Assembly: GCF_002286975.1 (NCBI RefSeq)
Contig: NZ_NSKB01000007.1
Coordinates: forward strand, 1-64,000
Length of the DNA: 64,000 nt
Direction of reading: 5' to 3'
DNA from: Halomonas salipaludis
GTDB lineage: Bacteria; Pseudomonadota; Gammaproteobacteria; Pseudomonadales; Halomonadaceae
Below the pieces are notes generated by a model. That model saw nothing but the letters and a program-made list of their open reading frames with translations, did no database searches and was not told the DNA's origin. Below, one piece after another: positions 38,613 through 50,749 of the stretch (its first letter is position 1; each line of letters opens with the position of its first letter). The position numbers were made by a program, and so were the translations under genes.

Positions 38613-39740
38613 ATGACTGCCACTACCGCTCCTCAACGCACCAACCTGCTGGGCCTGTCTCGTGAGCAGATGGAGGCCTTCTTTCTCTCCATCGGCGAGA
38701 AGAAGTTCCGTGCCGCGCAGGTCATGAAGTGGATTCACCACGAAGGCTGCGACGACTTCGAGGCCATGACCAACCTCTCCAAGGCGCTGCGCGCGCGACT
38801 GGCCGAGGTCGCCGAGATCCGCGGGCCGGGAGTGGTCTATGAAGGCACCTCCAGCGACGGCACCCGCAAGTGGGTGCTCGAGGTGGAGGACGGCAGCTAC
38901 GTCGAGACCGTGCTGATTCCCGCCGACAACGGCTCGCGCCGTACCCTGTGCGTGTCGTCCCAGGTCGGCTGCTCGCTGGACTGCAGCTTCTGCTCTACCG
39001 GCAAGCAGGGCTTTCAGCGCAACCTCACCGCCGCCGAGATCATCGGCCAGGTGTGGGTCGCCAGCCGCAGCGCGGGGCCGCAGAAGGATACCGCCCAGCG
39101 TGCCGTCACCAACGTGGTAATGATGGGCATGGGCGAGCCGCTGATGAACTACGACAACGTGGTGCCGGCGATGAAGCTGATGCTCGACGACAGCGCCTAC
39201 GGCCTGTCCAAGCGTCGCGTCACGCTGTCCACCTCGGGCGTGGTGCCGATGCTCGACAAGCTGGGTGACGACATCGACGTGAGCCTGGCGATCTCGCTGC
39301 ATGCCGCCACCGACGAGCTGCGCAGCGAACTGGTGCCGATCAACCGCAAGTACAACATCCGTGCCCTGCTCGACGCCTGCCACCGCTACCTGGCCAAGTG
39401 TGACAGCGCCCGCGTGGTGACCATCGAGTACACCCTGATCAAGGACGTCAACGACCAGCAGCAGCACGCCACTCAGCTGGCCGAACTGCTGCGCGAGCTG
39501 CCGTGCAAGATCAACCTGATCCCATTCAACCCCTTCCCGCACTCGGGGTATGAGAAGCCGTCGCGCAATCAGGTGATGCGCTTTCAGCAGTGGCTCTACG
39601 AGCTGGGCTACAATGCCCCGGTTCGCACCACCCGCGGTGACGACATCGATGCCGCCTGCGGCCAGCTGGTGGGTCGTGTCAAGGATCGCACCAAGCGCCA
39701 CGCCCGCTATATTCAATCGATTCAGCTCGACGCCGACTGA
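38613..39740 (+). CDS. rlmN: Dual-specificity 23S rRNA/tRNA adenine C2-methyltransferase
   Basis: RlmN is a radical-SAM enzyme that methylates A2503 of 23S rRNA and A37 of some tRNAs. The 375-residue protein has the cluster motif [20 protein letters not shown] (CxxxCxxC), [16 protein letters not shown], and the C-terminal Cys in DIDAACGQL needed for its protein-methyl intermediate. Confidence 0.96.
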   Translation: MTATTAPQRTNLLGLSREQMEAFFLSIGEKKFRAAQVMKWIHHEGCDDFEAMTNLSKALRARLAEVAEIRGPGVVYEGTSSDGTRKWVLEVEDGSYVETVLIPADNGSRRTLCVSSQVGCSLDCSFCSTGKQGFQRNLTAAEIIGQVWVASRSAGPQKDTAQRAVTNVVMMGMGEPLMNYDNVVPAMKLMLDDSAYGLSKRRVTLSTSGVVPMLDKLGDDIDVSLAISLHAATDELRSELVPINRKYNIRALLDACHRYLAKCDSARVVTIEYTLIKDVNDQQQHATQLAELLRELPCKINLIPFNPFPHSGYEKPSRNQVMRFQQWLYELGYNAPVRTTRGDDIDAACGQLVGRVKDRTKRHARYIQSIQLDAD

Positions 39741-39870
39741 GGCGGGTGGCGACCTTGACTTCAACCGGACACAGCGCTTTGATGGGTAGGTTTTTCAAGC
39801 TGTTGTTGCACATTGCCGCCTCCGCACGGCTACCCGATGCGACCATACTTCCATGCGCCGAGAGGACTCG

Positions 39871-40617
39871 ATGATTCGTCGCTACACCCAGCCAGGATGC
39901 CGCTCGCTACGGCCGTTACTGATCGGCCTGTTCGGCGTCGCCTGGCTGACCGGCTGTAGCAGCCAACCGGCACAGCCAGATAGCGGCACCAATCCGGCCG
40001 AGGCCTACACCCAGCTGGGCATGGCCTACCTCGAACGCGACAACCTCCCGCGTGCCCAGGGCGCCTTGAGCCGCGCCCTGGCGATGGCGCCCAACGACCC
40101 CGAGACGCTGCAGGCGCTGGCCATGGTCTATCAGCGCCAGGGCGAGGACGAACTCGCCGACGAACACTTCCAACGCGCCCTCTCGGCCGATGCCGGCTAC
40201 ACTCGGGCGCGCAACAACTATGCGGCCTTCCTGTATGACCAGGGCCGCCTGAGAGAGGCCTGCACGCAGCTCGAGCAGGCCACTCACGATACCCAATACG
40301 ACAATCGCGCCCAACTGTTCGCCAATCTTGGGCAGTGCCAGCGCGAAATAGGCAATCTCGGCGCGGCAGTCACCAACCTCGAGCGCGCCCAGGCCATCGA
40401 CTCGCGCAGCCCGCGCAGTTATTTCACGTTGGCCGAGATCGAATATGCCCGGGGCAACAATGCGCGGGCCTGGGAACAGCTGCAATCGTTCATGCGCCTG
40501 GCTGGCACTACGCCGGCCAGTCTCGAACTGGCCCGCGACATCGCCGATGCGCGTGGCGACAGCGAGAACCGGCGTTTCTTCACCGAGCAGCTCAATGCCC
40601 TGGGTCATGCACCCTGA
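39871..40617 (+). CDS. pilW: Type IV pilus biogenesis/stability lipoprotein PilW (PilF)
   Basis: A 248-residue lipoprotein with lipobox LTGC near residue 30 and tetratricopeptide repeats (AYTQLGMAYLERDNLPRAQG, ALAMVYQRQGEDELADEHFQ). PilW/PilF places the PilQ secretin in the outer membrane. ATG 39871 was chosen because AGAGGA (39861-39866) precedes it; the frame is open to 39853. The position between rlmN and rodZ is the usual one. Confidence 0.9.
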   Translation: MIRRYTQPGCRSLRPLLIGLFGVAWLTGCSSQPAQPDSGTNPAEAYTQLGMAYLERDNLPRAQGALSRALAMAPNDPETLQALAMVYQRQGEDELADEHFQRALSADAGYTRARNNYAAFLYDQGRLREACTQLEQATHDTQYDNRAQLFANLGQCQREIGNLGAAVTNLERAQAIDSRSPRSYFTLAEIEYARGNNARAWEQLQSFMRLAGTTPASLELARDIADARGDSENRRFFTEQLNALGHAP

Positions 40618-40647
40618 TCACCGAATATTGACGAAGGATGCTCAGCC

Positions 40648-41709
40648 ATGAGCGACACTCACGATAACGACGTAGCGGACTTTGCCCCCCAATCGTCACC
40701 CGGCGATATGCTCAAGCGCGAACGCGAGCGCCAGGGCATGCCCCTCGACGAGGTCGCCACCGCCCTCAATCTGCGCCCTGCGGTGGTGCGCGGCCTGGAG
40801 AGCGACAGCTACGACGAAGTACCGGTGGCCGCCTACCGGCGCGGCTACCTGCGCGCCTACTCACGGCTACTGGGCATCGACGACAAGCCGGTCGTCGTCG
40901 CCTACAATGCGCGCTTCGGCAGCGCCGAGACCGAGCGCAAGGTGACCCCGGTGCACGTCACCAAGCCGCCCTCCAAGCTCGGTGCCTGGCTATTCAAGCT
41001 GGTCACCCTGCTGGTGATCGTGGCGCTGCTCGGCCTTACCCTGCTGTGGTGGCAGAGCCGTGAAGGCACCGACCTGCTGGGCATGGGCGGCGGCGAACCG
41101 GTAGCCGTCGACACCCTCGACGGCACCACCATCACCGAAGGCGAAGAGGACCTCGCCTCCGGCAGTGAGCCGCTGCCGCCGCTACCCGATGATGAAAGCG
41201 ACCTGGGGCTGGTCGACGACGCCCCGCTCGATGGCCCCAGCAACGATGACCCGCTGATGCCCGAAGAGCCGCTGCTCGACGCCCCCGCCGATGAACCGGC
41301 CGCCGAGCCGCTGGTCGAAGATCCAGCACTGGTCGAGGCACCCAGCAACATGGATGCCGCTGACGATGCCGCGGGCAACGACGAGCCGGCCGTGGGCGAT
41401 CTCGTCGAGGCGGCCAGCGCCGAGGTCGAGGAAGCCAACGCCGCCGATGACACCGGCGCCGCCGACCCTGGCGTACTGCAGCTGACCTTCAACGAACAGT
41501 CCTGGACCGAGATCTTCGATGCCGGCAACCAGCGCGTATTCGTCGGCCTGCAGGAGCCCGGCACCCAGGCCACCGTCGAGGGCGAGCCGCCCTTCCGTCT
41601 AACCGTAGGCAACGTGACCGGCGTCGAGCTGCGCTATCTCGGCGAACAGGTCGACCTGGCCGGCTATGCCGGCAGCAACAACGTTGCCCGCTTCACCCTG
41701 GGAGAATGA
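40648..41709 (+). CDS. rodZ: Cytoskeleton protein RodZ
   Basis: RodZ links MreB to the cell wall machinery. The 353-residue protein has an N-terminal helix-turn-helix ([20 protein letters not shown]), one membrane helix at about 112-130 ([20 protein letters not shown]), a long acidic Pro/Ala/Asp-rich periplasmic linker, and a C-terminal DUF4115 domain ([20 protein letters not shown]). Confidence 0.93.
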   Translation: MSDTHDNDVADFAPQSSPGDMLKRERERQGMPLDEVATALNLRPAVVRGLESDSYDEVPVAAYRRGYLRAYSRLLGIDDKPVVVAYNARFGSAETERKVTPVHVTKPPSKLGAWLFKLVTLLVIVALLGLTLLWWQSREGTDLLGMGGGEPVAVDTLDGTTITEGEEDLASGSEPLPPLPDDESDLGLVDDAPLDGPSNDDPLMPEEPLLDAPADEPAAEPLVEDPALVEAPSNMDAADDAAGNDEPAVGDLVEAASAEVEEANAADDTGAADPGVLQLTFNEQSWTEIFDAGNQRVFVGLQEPGTQATVEGEPPFRLTVGNVTGVELRYLGEQVDLAGYAGSNNVARFTLGE

Positions 41710-41719
41710 CCTAGTCACT

Positions 41720-42835
41720 ATGCACGCTCAGTCTCCAATCACACGTCGTCAGTCACGCCAGATCCACGTCGGCAAGGTGCCGGTAGGCGGCGGTGCGCCG
41801 ATCTCGGTGCAGAGCATGACCAATACCGACACCCTCGACGTGGCCGCCACCGTGGCGCAGATCCGTCAGCTCGAGGCCGCCGGTGCCGATATCGTGCGCG
41901 TCTCGGTACCCGACATGGACGCCGCCGAAGCCTTCGGCAAGATCAAACGCGAAGTGGCGGTACCGCTGGTCGCCGACATCCACTTCGACTACAAGATCGC
42001 CCTGCGCGTCGCCGAACTGGGCGTCGACTGCCTGCGCATCAACCCTGGCAACATCGGCCGCGAAGAGCGCGTCCGGGCAGTGGTCTCGGCAGCCCGCGAC
42101 AACGGCATCCCGATCCGCATCGGCGTCAACGCCGGCTCGCTGGAGAAGGATCTGCAGAAGAAGTACGGCGAGCCGACCCCGGCGGCGCTGGTCGAATCGG
42201 CGATGCGCCATATCGACCACCTCGAGCGCCTCGACTTTCCCGACTTCAAGGTCAGCGTCAAGGCCTCCGACGTGTTCATGGCGGTAGCCGCCTATCGCGA
42301 CCTGGCCAGCCGTATCGAGCAGCCGCTGCACCTCGGCATCACCGAGGCCGGCGGGCTGCGCTCGGGCACCGTCAAGTCGTCGATCGGCCTGGGTATGCTG
42401 CTGATGGACGGCATCGGCGACACTATTCGCGTATCGCTGGCCGCCGACCCGGTCGAGGAGATCAAGGTCGGCTTCGACATGCTCAAGAGCCTGCGGCTGC
42501 GCAGCAAGGGCATCAATTTCATCGCCTGCCCCAGCTGCTCGCGCCAGAACTTCGACGTGATCGGCACCATGAACGCCCTCGAGGAGCGCCTCGAGGACGT
42601 CATGACGCCGCTCGACGTGTCGGTGATCGGCTGCGTGGTCAACGGCCCCGGCGAGGCCAAGGAAGTCGACGTCGGCCTGACCGGCGGCAGCCCCGCCAAC
42701 CTCGTCTATATCGATGGCAAACCGGCCAGCAAGCTGCGTAACGATCACCTGGTCGACGACCTCGAGCGTCTGATCAGGGAGCGGGTACGCCTCAAGGAGC
42801 AGGCCGAACAGGACGTGCTCGCCAGGGACGCCTGA
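41720..42835 (+). CDS. ispG: 4-hydroxy-3-methylbut-2-enyl-diphosphate synthase
   Basis: IspG carries out the sixth step of the MEP isoprenoid pathway. The 371-residue protein starts [20 protein letters not shown], has the TIM-barrel [20 protein letters not shown], and the [4Fe-4S] cysteines in [14 protein letters not shown] and [20 protein letters not shown]. The ATG at 41720 follows the rodZ stop by ten bases. Confidence 0.96.
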   Translation: MHAQSPITRRQSRQIHVGKVPVGGGAPISVQSMTNTDTLDVAATVAQIRQLEAAGADIVRVSVPDMDAAEAFGKIKREVAVPLVADIHFDYKIALRVAELGVDCLRINPGNIGREERVRAVVSAARDNGIPIRIGVNAGSLEKDLQKKYGEPTPAALVESAMRHIDHLERLDFPDFKVSVKASDVFMAVAAYRDLASRIEQPLHLGITEAGGLRSGTVKSSIGLGMLLMDGIGDTIRVSLAADPVEEIKVGFDMLKSLRLRSKGINFIACPSCSRQNFDVIGTMNALEERLEDVMTPLDVSVIGCVVNGPGEAKEVDVGLTGGSPANLVYIDGKPASKLRNDHLVDDLERLIRERVRLKEQAEQDVLARDA

Positions 42836-42863
42836 GCGCCCGGCGATGAGTAAGGAGCAAGCG

Positions 42864-44153
<1,290 letters not shown>

Positions 44154-44207
44154 TCGCCGCGGCGCCGCGGCGCCGAGGCACGCATTCCGATTGAGAGGAG
44201 ACCGCCC

Positions 44208-44867
44208 GTGGCGGAGCTGAGAAGCGAAGAAGAGCAGCTTGATGCCATCAAGGCCTGGTGGAAGCAGAATGGTACCTCGCTGATTGCCGGGGTGGTGATC
44301 GCCATCTCCGGCGTACTGGGCTGGAACGCCTGGCAGAACTATCAGGAGAATCAGGCCGAGGCCGCCTCGCTGCGCTATCAGCAGCTGCTCAGCCTGGCCG
44401 CCGACCCCGAGCTCGACGAGGGCGGGCGCGCCGAGGCACGCGGGCTGATCGACGAGATCACCGACAACCATGGCCGCACCCTCTACGCCGATCTGGCGCA
44501 GCTGATCGAGGCGCGCCTGGCCGTCGCCGAGGGCGACCTGGCCGCGGCGCGTGCCGCGCTCGGCGACGTCATCGACGGCAATGCCCGCGACTACGTCCAG
44601 GCCCTGGCGCGACTGCGCCTGGCACGGGTCCAGATCGCCGACGGCAATCCCGAGGCCGCCCTCGAGGTGCTCGACAGCGGCCTGCCCGACTCGCTGTCGG
44701 CCCAGCGCGAGGATATCCGCGGCGACGCCTTCGTTGCCCTGGAGCGCGACGACGAAGCCCGTGACGCCTATCGCCAGGCCATGGCACTGGCCGTGGAACA
44801 CGGCCAGTCGCTGTACGGCGTACAACTCAAGCTCGACAACCTCGGTGCGGAGGATGCCACCCTATGA
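44208..44867 (+). CDS. yfgM: YfgM family ancillary translocon subunit
   Basis: The 219-residue protein has a short cytoplasmic head (AELRSEEEQLDAIKAWWKQN), one membrane helix (SLIAGVVIAISGVLGWNAWQ) and a periplasmic tetratricopeptide-like domain. YfgM joins PpiD at SecYEG and eases export of periplasmic proteins. Its stop overlaps the bamB start. Confidence 0.92.
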   Translation: MAELRSEEEQLDAIKAWWKQNGTSLIAGVVIAISGVLGWNAWQNYQENQAEAASLRYQQLLSLAADPELDEGGRAEARGLIDEITDNHGRTLYADLAQLIEARLAVAEGDLAAARAALGDVIDGNARDYVQALARLRLARVQIADGNPEAALEVLDSGLPDSLSAQREDIRGDAFVALERDDEARDAYRQAMALAVEHGQSLYGVQLKLDNLGAEDATL

Positions 44868-46015
44868 AACCGACCCTCGTGATCGCCGCCGCGGCGCTGG
44901 CCCTGCTGGCCGGCTGTGCCGGCAAGGTGGAGCCGCAGTATCCGCCCAAGGACCTGACCAGTTTCGATGAGCAGGCCAGCTTCAGCACCGCCTGGAGTCA
45001 GCGCGTCGGCCGCGGCCTGGGACGCGCCACCTACCCCATCGCGCCGAGCCGCGAAGACGGCGTGATCTTCGCCGCCGACGAGCGCGGCCAAGTCTACGCC
45101 ATGGACGCCGAGAGCGGCGACACCCTGTGGCGCAGGGATCTCGACACCCCGGTCTCCAGCGGCCTCAACGCCATTGCCGGCCAGGTCTACCTGGGCACCC
45201 GCAACGGCGAGGTGCTGGCGCTGAACCAGAACGACGGCGACGTCGTCTGGCGTACCCGCGTCTCCAGCGAGGTGCTGGCCGCGCCCCAGGCCAACCAGCA
45301 ACTTCTCGTCGTGCAGAGCGTCGACGGTAACGTCACCGCCCTGGACCGCAGCAGCGGCAACGAGGTGTGGGTCCACACCAGCTCGCAGCCGGCCCTCACC
45401 CTGCGCGGCACCGGCACGCCCCAGGTCATCGACCCGGTGACCTTCGTCGGCTTTGCCAACGGCCGCCTGGCGACCCTCGACAACCGCAGCGGCCAACCGC
45501 TGATGGAGATGCGCATCGCCGTGCCCCAGGGTCGCACCGAGGTCGACCGCCTGGTGGACCTCGACGGCCAGCCGCTGCTGACCCCCGACGGGCGCCTCTA
45601 CGTGACCAGCTACAACGGCCGTCTGGTAGCCATGGAGGCGACCTCCGGCGAGATTCTGTGGGAGCGCGAGCACTCCAGCTATCTCTCGCCGCTGCTGGTC
45701 GGCGACACCCTCTACACGGTCAACGAAGCGAGCCACATCCTCGCCCTCGACGCCCTTTCCGGCCGCCTGCTGTGGCGCTCCGATGACCTCGAAGGCCGCT
45801 GGATCACCGCCCCGGCGCTGGCCGACAACAAGCTGGTGTTCGGCGACTTCGAGGGCTATGTGCACCTGCTCGACCGCAACAGCGGCGATTTCGTCGGCCG
45901 CACCCGGGTCAACCGCTCGGGCATCAGCCTGCGCCCGCTGACCGATGGCCGCTGGGTCTACGCCCTGGCCAACGACGGGCGCCTCGAAGCCCTGCAGATT
46001 CGCGAGACACAATGA
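44864..46015 (+). CDS. bamB: Outer-membrane assembly lipoprotein BamB
   Basis: The 383-residue lipoprotein has signal [14 protein letters not shown] (lipobox LAGC) and an eight-bladed propeller with PQQ-like repeats ([60 protein letters not shown]). It supports BamA in folding outer-membrane barrels. Both ends overlap neighbours by four bases. Confidence 0.95.
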   Translation: MKPTLVIAAAALALLAGCAGKVEPQYPPKDLTSFDEQASFSTAWSQRVGRGLGRATYPIAPSREDGVIFAADERGQVYAMDAESGDTLWRRDLDTPVSSGLNAIAGQVYLGTRNGEVLALNQNDGDVVWRTRVSSEVLAAPQANQQLLVVQSVDGNVTALDRSSGNEVWVHTSSQPALTLRGTGTPQVIDPVTFVGFANGRLATLDNRSGQPLMEMRIAVPQGRTEVDRLVDLDGQPLLTPDGRLYVTSYNGRLVAMEATSGEILWEREHSSYLSPLLVGDTLYTVNEASHILALDALSGRLLWRSDDLEGRWITAPALADNKLVFGDFEGYVHLLDRNSGDFVGRTRVNRSGISLRPLTDGRWVYALANDGRLEALQIRETQ

Positions 46016-47415
46016 ACCCAGTCATCGCTCTGGTCGGCCGGCCCAATGTCGGCAAGTCCACGCTCTTCAACCGCCTGACCCGCTCGCGGGACGCCCTGGT
46101 GGCCGATTTCCCCGGCCTCACCCGCGACCGCAAGTACGGTAACGGCGCGCTGGGCGACAAGACCTACACGGTCATCGACACCGGCGGCATCAGTGGCGAC
46201 GAGGATGGCATCGACGCGGCCATGGCCGAGCAGTCGCTGCTGGCCATCGACGAGGCCGACATCGTGCTGTTCATGGTCGACGCCCGCGCCGGGTTGATCG
46301 CCGCCGACGAGGCGATCGCCAACCACCTGCGGGTCAACCAGAAGAAGACCTGGCTGGTGGTCAACAAGACCGATGGCCTCGAAGAGCACTCAGCGATGGC
46401 CGACTTCTGGCAGCTGGGTATCGGCGATCCGCATCCGATTGCCGCCGCCCACGGCCGCAACGTCACCACCCTGATCGACGAGGTGCTGGCACCGTTCCCC
46501 GAGCGCGAGGTCAACGCCGCCCCGACCGATCTCAGCAACGGTGTCCGCATCGGCGTGATCGGCCGCCCCAACGTCGGCAAGTCGACCCTGGTCAATCGCC
46601 TGCTCGGCGAGGAGCGGGTGGTGGTCTTCGATGAGGCCGGCACCACCCGCGACGCCATCGAGATTCCCTTCGAGCGCCGCGGCAAGCCCTATGTGCTGGT
46701 GGATACCGCCGGCGTGCGGCGGCGCAAGAACGTCAGCCAGATCGCCGAGAAATTCTCGATCATCAAGACCCTCGAGGCGATCAAGGAGTGCCACGTGGCG
46801 ATCATGGTGCTCGATGCCCGCAGTGGCTTGGTCGAGCAGGACCTGCACCTGCTCGACTACGTACTGAGCAGCGGCCGGGCGCTGGTGCTGGCGGTCAACA
46901 AGTGGGACGGCCTGGAGGCCGAAGCCAAGGACAAGATGCGCGCCGAGATCAAGCGCCGCCTGGGCTTCGCCGACTACGCCGAGCTGCACTTCATCTCGGC
47001 GCTGCACGGTACCGCGGTGGGCGACCTCTACCCGTCCATCGACCGCGCCTTCGCCTCTGCCAACAGCCACTGGTCGACCAATCGCCTGACCAGCATCCTT
47101 CAGGACGCGGTCGGCGAGCACCAGCCGCCGCTGGTCCACGGCCGCCGCATCAAGCTGCGCATGGCCCACCAGGGCGGCAGCAATCCGCCGATCATCGTGG
47201 TCCACGGCAACCAGACCGAGTCGCTGCCAGATGCCTACAAGCGCTACTTGACCAACACCTTCCGCAAGGTGCTCAAGGTGCGCGGCACGCCGATCCGCTT
47301 CGAGTTCCGCTCCGGCAAGAACCCCTATGACAGCAACGCCGGGGCCAGCGACCGCGAGAAGGCCAAGAAGCGCGAGCTGGGCCGCACCAAGGAAGCGCGC
47401 AAGAGCCGCCGCTGA
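46012..47415 (+). CDS. der: Ribosome biogenesis GTPase Der (EngA)
   Basis: Der helps mature the 50S subunit. The 467-residue protein has two tandem GTPase domains, each with [10 protein letters not shown] (near residues 8 and 185), DTGG/DTAG switches, and NKTD/NKWD specificity motifs, then a KH-like C-terminal domain and a basic tail. It closes the conserved run and is followed by a strong hairpin. Confidence 0.96.
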   Translation: MNPVIALVGRPNVGKSTLFNRLTRSRDALVADFPGLTRDRKYGNGALGDKTYTVIDTGGISGDEDGIDAAMAEQSLLAIDEADIVLFMVDARAGLIAADEAIANHLRVNQKKTWLVVNKTDGLEEHSAMADFWQLGIGDPHPIAAAHGRNVTTLIDEVLAPFPEREVNAAPTDLSNGVRIGVIGRPNVGKSTLVNRLLGEERVVVFDEAGTTRDAIEIPFERRGKPYVLVDTAGVRRRKNVSQIAEKFSIIKTLEAIKECHVAIMVLDARSGLVEQDLHLLDYVLSSGRALVLAVNKWDGLEAEAKDKMRAEIKRRLGFADYAELHFISALHGTAVGDLYPSIDRAFASANSHWSTNRLTSILQDAVGEHQPPLVHGRRIKLRMAHQGGSNPPIIVVHGNQTESLPDAYKRYLTNTFRKVLKVRGTPIRFEFRSGKNPYDSNAGASDREKAKKRELGRTKEARKSRR

Positions 47416-47439
47416 CGATTGCTGGTCATGTTCGATTGT

Positions 47440-47468
47440 CGAGGGGCGCCTGAATCAGGCGCCCCTCG
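47440..47468. terminator. Bidirectional terminator after der
   Basis: CGAGGGGCGCCTG and CAGGCGCCCCTCG are a perfect 13-pair stem with loop AAT. It lies between der and the convergent sugar dehydrogenase gene and can serve both. Confidence 0.85.
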
Positions 47469-47475
47469 ACGTTTC

Positions 47476-48567
47476 TCACGACGCTGGCACCACCCGTATC
47501 AGCGCCCCCTCAGCGTGATCGGTGAGCAGGTAGAGATAGCCGTCGGGGCCGACCCGCACGTCGCGGATACGCGCGCCGAGCTCCTCGAACAGCACCTGCT
47601 GCTCGACCACCCGCCCCTGCTCGCGAAGCAGTCGGCGCACCTGCTGGCCGGCCAGCGCCGAGACGAACAGGTCGCCCTGCCAGTCGGGAAAGGCGTCACC
47701 GCGATAGAGCGCCATGCCCGACGGCGCGATCGACGGCGTCCAGTGCAGCAGCGGCGGCGTGAACGCCGGCAGCTCGCGAAACGGCGTGATCCGCGCCCCG
47801 GTATAGTCGACGCCGTGGCTGGTCAGCGGCCAACCGTAGTTGGCGCCGGGCTGAATGCGGTTGAGCTCGTCGCCGCCGCGCGGACCGTGCTCATTGATCA
47901 GCAGCTCGTCGCGCTGATCATCATAGACGATGCCCTGGACGTTGCGATGGCCGATGCTATACAGCTCGGGCCGCGCGCTATCATCGCCGAGGAATGGGTT
48001 GTCGTCGGGCACGCCGCCATCGAGAGTCAACCGCACCAGGCTACCCAGGTGATTGCCAGCATTCTGCGCCTGCTCGCGATGGTCGAAGCCATCGCCCAGG
48101 GTCAGCACCAGCGTCTCGTCGGGCAGCAGCGCCATGCGCCCGCCGTAGTGGGAGGCGCCGCGCTTGGCCGGTGAGGCGCAGAACAGCACCTCGCCGGCGC
48201 TGAGTCCCTCACCGTTGAAGCGCGCCCGGCCCAGGCAGGTGTTATTGGCATTCAGGTCGCCATAGGCGTAGCTCAGGTAGAGCAGCCCGCTGTCGGCGAA
48301 GTCCGGCGCCAGCATCACCTCGAACAGCCCCGCCTGGGCCTCGGCGAACACCTCAGGCACCCCGGCTACCGGCGCCTCGCGCAGCTCGCCGTCGGCGTCG
48401 ACCAGCCGCAGCCGCCCCGGCCGCTCGGTGACCAGCATGCCGCCATCGGGAAGAAACGCCAGCGACCAGGGATGCTCGAGGCCTTCGACCACGGTCTCGA
48501 GGCGATAGTCGGCATGGGCCAACCCTGCCAGCAGCGGCGCGGCAAGCCACAGACTCATGCGTTTCAT
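47476..48567 (-). CDS. PQQ-dependent sugar dehydrogenase (YliI-like)
   Basis: The 363-residue protein has a cleaved signal (LWLAAPLLAGLAHA) and the six-bladed propeller of soluble glucose/aldose sugar dehydrogenases: LEHPWSLAFLPDGGMLVTER, the catalytic-His segment and GQQQ-like contacts of the PQQ site are only partly clear, but GHRNVQGIVYD, INEHGPRGGDELNRI and NYGWPLTSHGVDY are diagnostic. It would oxidise aldoses in the periplasm. Its start overlaps the stop of the small membrane protein gene upstream (ATGA). Confidence 0.9.
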   Translation of the reverse strand: MKRMSLWLAAPLLAGLAHADYRLETVVEGLEHPWSLAFLPDGGMLVTERPGRLRLVDADGELREAPVAGVPEVFAEAQAGLFEVMLAPDFADSGLLYLSYAYGDLNANNTCLGRARFNGEGLSAGEVLFCASPAKRGASHYGGRMALLPDETLVLTLGDGFDHREQAQNAGNHLGSLVRLTLDGGVPDDNPFLGDDSARPELYSIGHRNVQGIVYDDQRDELLINEHGPRGGDELNRIQPGANYGWPLTSHGVDYTGARITPFRELPAFTPPLLHWTPSIAPSGMALYRGDAFPDWQGDLFVSALAGQQVRRLLREQGRVVEQQVLFEELGARIRDVRVGPDGYLYLLTDHAEGALIRVVPAS

Positions 48568-49013
48568 GACGTCCTCCCGGCACGACAGCAGGCATATACC
48601 AGGCCGCCCAGGGCAGCACCGCCGAGCATCGCCAGCGTCCCTGAGAGGCTACGCGTCGCGGCAATCAGGGTCGGCATCGGCGCCAGGGCGTCGACGACCA
48701 GCAGTGCCAGCCACAGGCCCAGCGCCGCCGCCAGGGGATACAACAGGCCCGCCGGCAGCGCTAGCCAGCGCCTCACGAGCGCCGCCAATGGCAACGCCGC
48801 GGCCAGCACTGCCGCGACCAGCCCGGCATACAGGGGCGCGAAACCTAGCAGGTCGTGGACGCTGGTGGTCAGCCGCGTGGTCAGACTGATCTCGGCGCCT
48901 AGTGCCGCGATCGCCGCCAGATTGAACTGGGTCTGGATCAGCGACCCGCTCAGGGTCGTCACCAGCAGGGCCAGAACGAAGCCCTTCAGCCGTGTTCTCC
49001 ACTTCTCTATCAT
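48564..49013 (-). CDS. Small integral membrane protein of unknown function
   Basis: A 149-residue protein with four predicted helices: GFVLALLVTTLSGSLIQTQF, APLYAGLVAAVLAAALPLAA, LLYPLAAALGLWLALLVVDA and LAMLGGAALGGLVYAC. I recognise no family. I chose the ATG at 49013 because AAGGA precedes it by six bases; ATG 49019 directly touches that AAGGA. It is co-transcribed with the sugar dehydrogenase. Confidence 0.75.
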   Translation of the reverse strand: MIEKWRTRLKGFVLALLVTTLSGSLIQTQFNLAAIAALGAEISLTTRLTTSVHDLLGFAPLYAGLVAAVLAAALPLAALVRRWLALPAGLLYPLAAALGLWLALLVVDALAPMPTLIAATRSLSGTLAMLGGAALGGLVYACCRAGRTS

Positions 49014-49157
49014 CGGCATTCCTTGACAAAGCAACGGCGGTGGCGGCGTGCGCGAAATTGCTTGGCAGCCAGCTACACTGGCCCTAGAATACGCGCGCCC
49101 CGCGACCGCTCCCGGGAGCATCCCCGGCCATTATTCCATGCCCAGGAGTCCGTGATC

Positions 49158-49772
49158 ATGTCGTTTGTTGCCCGCCGCCGCTGGCGCCTGCTGCTGCCCA
49201 CCGGCCTGGCCCTGCTGCTGGCCGGCTGCCTGGCAATGCCCCAGACCAGCCTGTTCGCGATGCGCCTGGCGGTGACCTCGCTGGGCGTGGAGGACGTGCG
49301 CATCGGCCCCTATGCTATCCGCGCCGGCCTCGACACCTCTGATATCACCTCGCTGATCGCCTCCAGCCTCGGCGCCGGCAGCCTGCCGGTGCAGGCCACC
49401 CTGGCCATGGGTCTGGGGCTGCCACGGGGCATGCCGCCGGTGGAGCTCAATGGCTTCCGCTGGACCCTCGACGTGCCCGATGCCGAACCGATCAGCGGCA
49501 ACTACGACGAGCGCGTGGCGCTGACCCCGGGCGACGATGCCGACCTGCGCCTGCCGGTGAGCTTCGACGTGCTCGGCGACCGTCAGCGCTTCGCGCCGAT
49601 GGTGCAGCTGGCCAGCCAGCTGGCCAACCGCGGCGAACTGCCAGCGGGCAGCGAGCTTGCCATCACCCCCGGTGGCGTCCGCGGGCTGGGGGTCACGCTA
49701 CCGCCAGGGCTATGGATGCCGACGGTGCGCTTTAGCATCAATCAGGACGGCAGCCTGACGCCCGCCTCCTAA
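49158..49772 (+). CDS. Predicted lipoprotein of unknown function
   Basis: The 204-residue protein has a signal peptide RLLLPTGLALLLAGC (lipobox LAGC, near residue 23). The mature part is rich in beta-type sequence (ELNGFRWTLDVPDAEPISGN, LPVSFDVLGDRQRFAPMVQL) that recalls the LEA14/water-stress type of fold, but I cannot name a family. ATG 49158 was chosen as the signal-peptide start; the frame is open to 49023. A convergent ATPase gene follows. Confidence 0.75.
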   Translation: MSFVARRRWRLLLPTGLALLLAGCLAMPQTSLFAMRLAVTSLGVEDVRIGPYAIRAGLDTSDITSLIASSLGAGSLPVQATLAMGLGLPRGMPPVELNGFRWTLDVPDAEPISGNYDERVALTPGDDADLRLPVSFDVLGDRQRFAPMVQLASQLANRGELPAGSELAITPGGVRGLGVTLPPGLWMPTVRFSINQDGSLTPAS

Positions 49773-49780
49773 GGCTAGCG

Positions 49781-50644
49781 CTACGCGTCCAGGCGCTGCT
49801 CACCGATCCACTGGCAGGCGAACTGCCAGGCGGCGCGGCCGCTGCGGCCGCCGCGCAGGGTGGCGAAACGAATCGCCGCCTCGCGGGCCTCGGCGTGCCA
49901 GTCCTCGCCGCTGCCCAGCCGCGTCACCCAGTGCTCGCAGACCTCGAGGTAGGTGGCCTGGTTGAAGGGGTAAAACGCCAGCCACAGGCCGAAGCGATCC
50001 GACAGCGAGATCTTCTCCTCCACCGCATCGCCGTGGTGCAGCTCATCGCCGACCAGCTGGGTGTCCTGGTTATCGGACAGCGACTCGGGAAGCAGATGGC
50101 GGCGATTGGAGGTGGCGTAGAGCAACACGTTGTCGGGCGGCCCGGTCAGGGTGCCGTCGAGCACGCTCTTGAGCGCCTTGTAGGCGTCGTCGTTGGCCTC
50201 GAACGACAGGTCATCGCAGTAGACCACAAAGCGCTGCGGCTGGTCGCGCAGCTGCTGGACCAGCCCCGGCAGGCCGGCCAGGTCGTGGCGATCGACCTGA
50301 ATCAGGCGCAGGCCTTCGCCGGCCAGGGTATTGAGCAGCGCGCGTACCATCGATGACTTGCCGCTGCCCCGCGAGCCCCACAGCAGCGCGTGATTGGCCG
50401 GCAGGCCCTGCAGGAAGGCGCGGCTGTTGGCGAGCAGTGCACGCTTCTGGCGCTCCACGCCGAGCAGGTCATCGAGGGTTACCGCATCGCGAACCGGCAC
50501 CGGCAGGAGTTGTCCACCCAGTGGGTGGCGTTGCCATAGCGCCGCCACGTCACGCGACCAGTCGATGCGCGGCGGCGAGGGCGGCAAGAAGGCCTCGACG
50601 CGGTCGAGCAGCTTGGCGAGTCGCGCGGACAGCTCGGCATCCAT
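49781..50644 (-). CDS. AAA+ ATPase of the DUF815 family
   Basis: The 287-residue protein has Walker A WGSRGSGKSSMVRALL, Walker B FVVYCDDLSFE, sensor I LLYATSNRRHLLPE and an arginine-rich C-terminus. Members are found next to varied genes and their role is unknown. The ATG at 50644 fits the family start (MDAELSARLAKLLDRVEAFL). Divergent from the M48 protease gene. Confidence 0.88.
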   Translation of the reverse strand: MDAELSARLAKLLDRVEAFLPPSPPRIDWSRDVAALWQRHPLGGQLLPVPVRDAVTLDDLLGVERQKRALLANSRAFLQGLPANHALLWGSRGSGKSSMVRALLNTLAGEGLRLIQVDRHDLAGLPGLVQQLRDQPQRFVVYCDDLSFEANDDAYKALKSVLDGTLTGPPDNVLLYATSNRRHLLPESLSDNQDTQLVGDELHHGDAVEEKISLSDRFGLWLAFYPFNQATYLEVCEHWVTRLGSGEDWHAEAREAAIRFATLRGGRSGRAAWQFACQWIGEQRLDA

Positions 50645-50749
50645 TGATGGAGTCTCCCTCTGGTTGACCTTGGTGGGCATCCGGGTATCTTGTGGCAGAT
50701 CAGTGGCTTTCGTCCACTGCCTACGGACGGACTATGAGGACGCTTGACC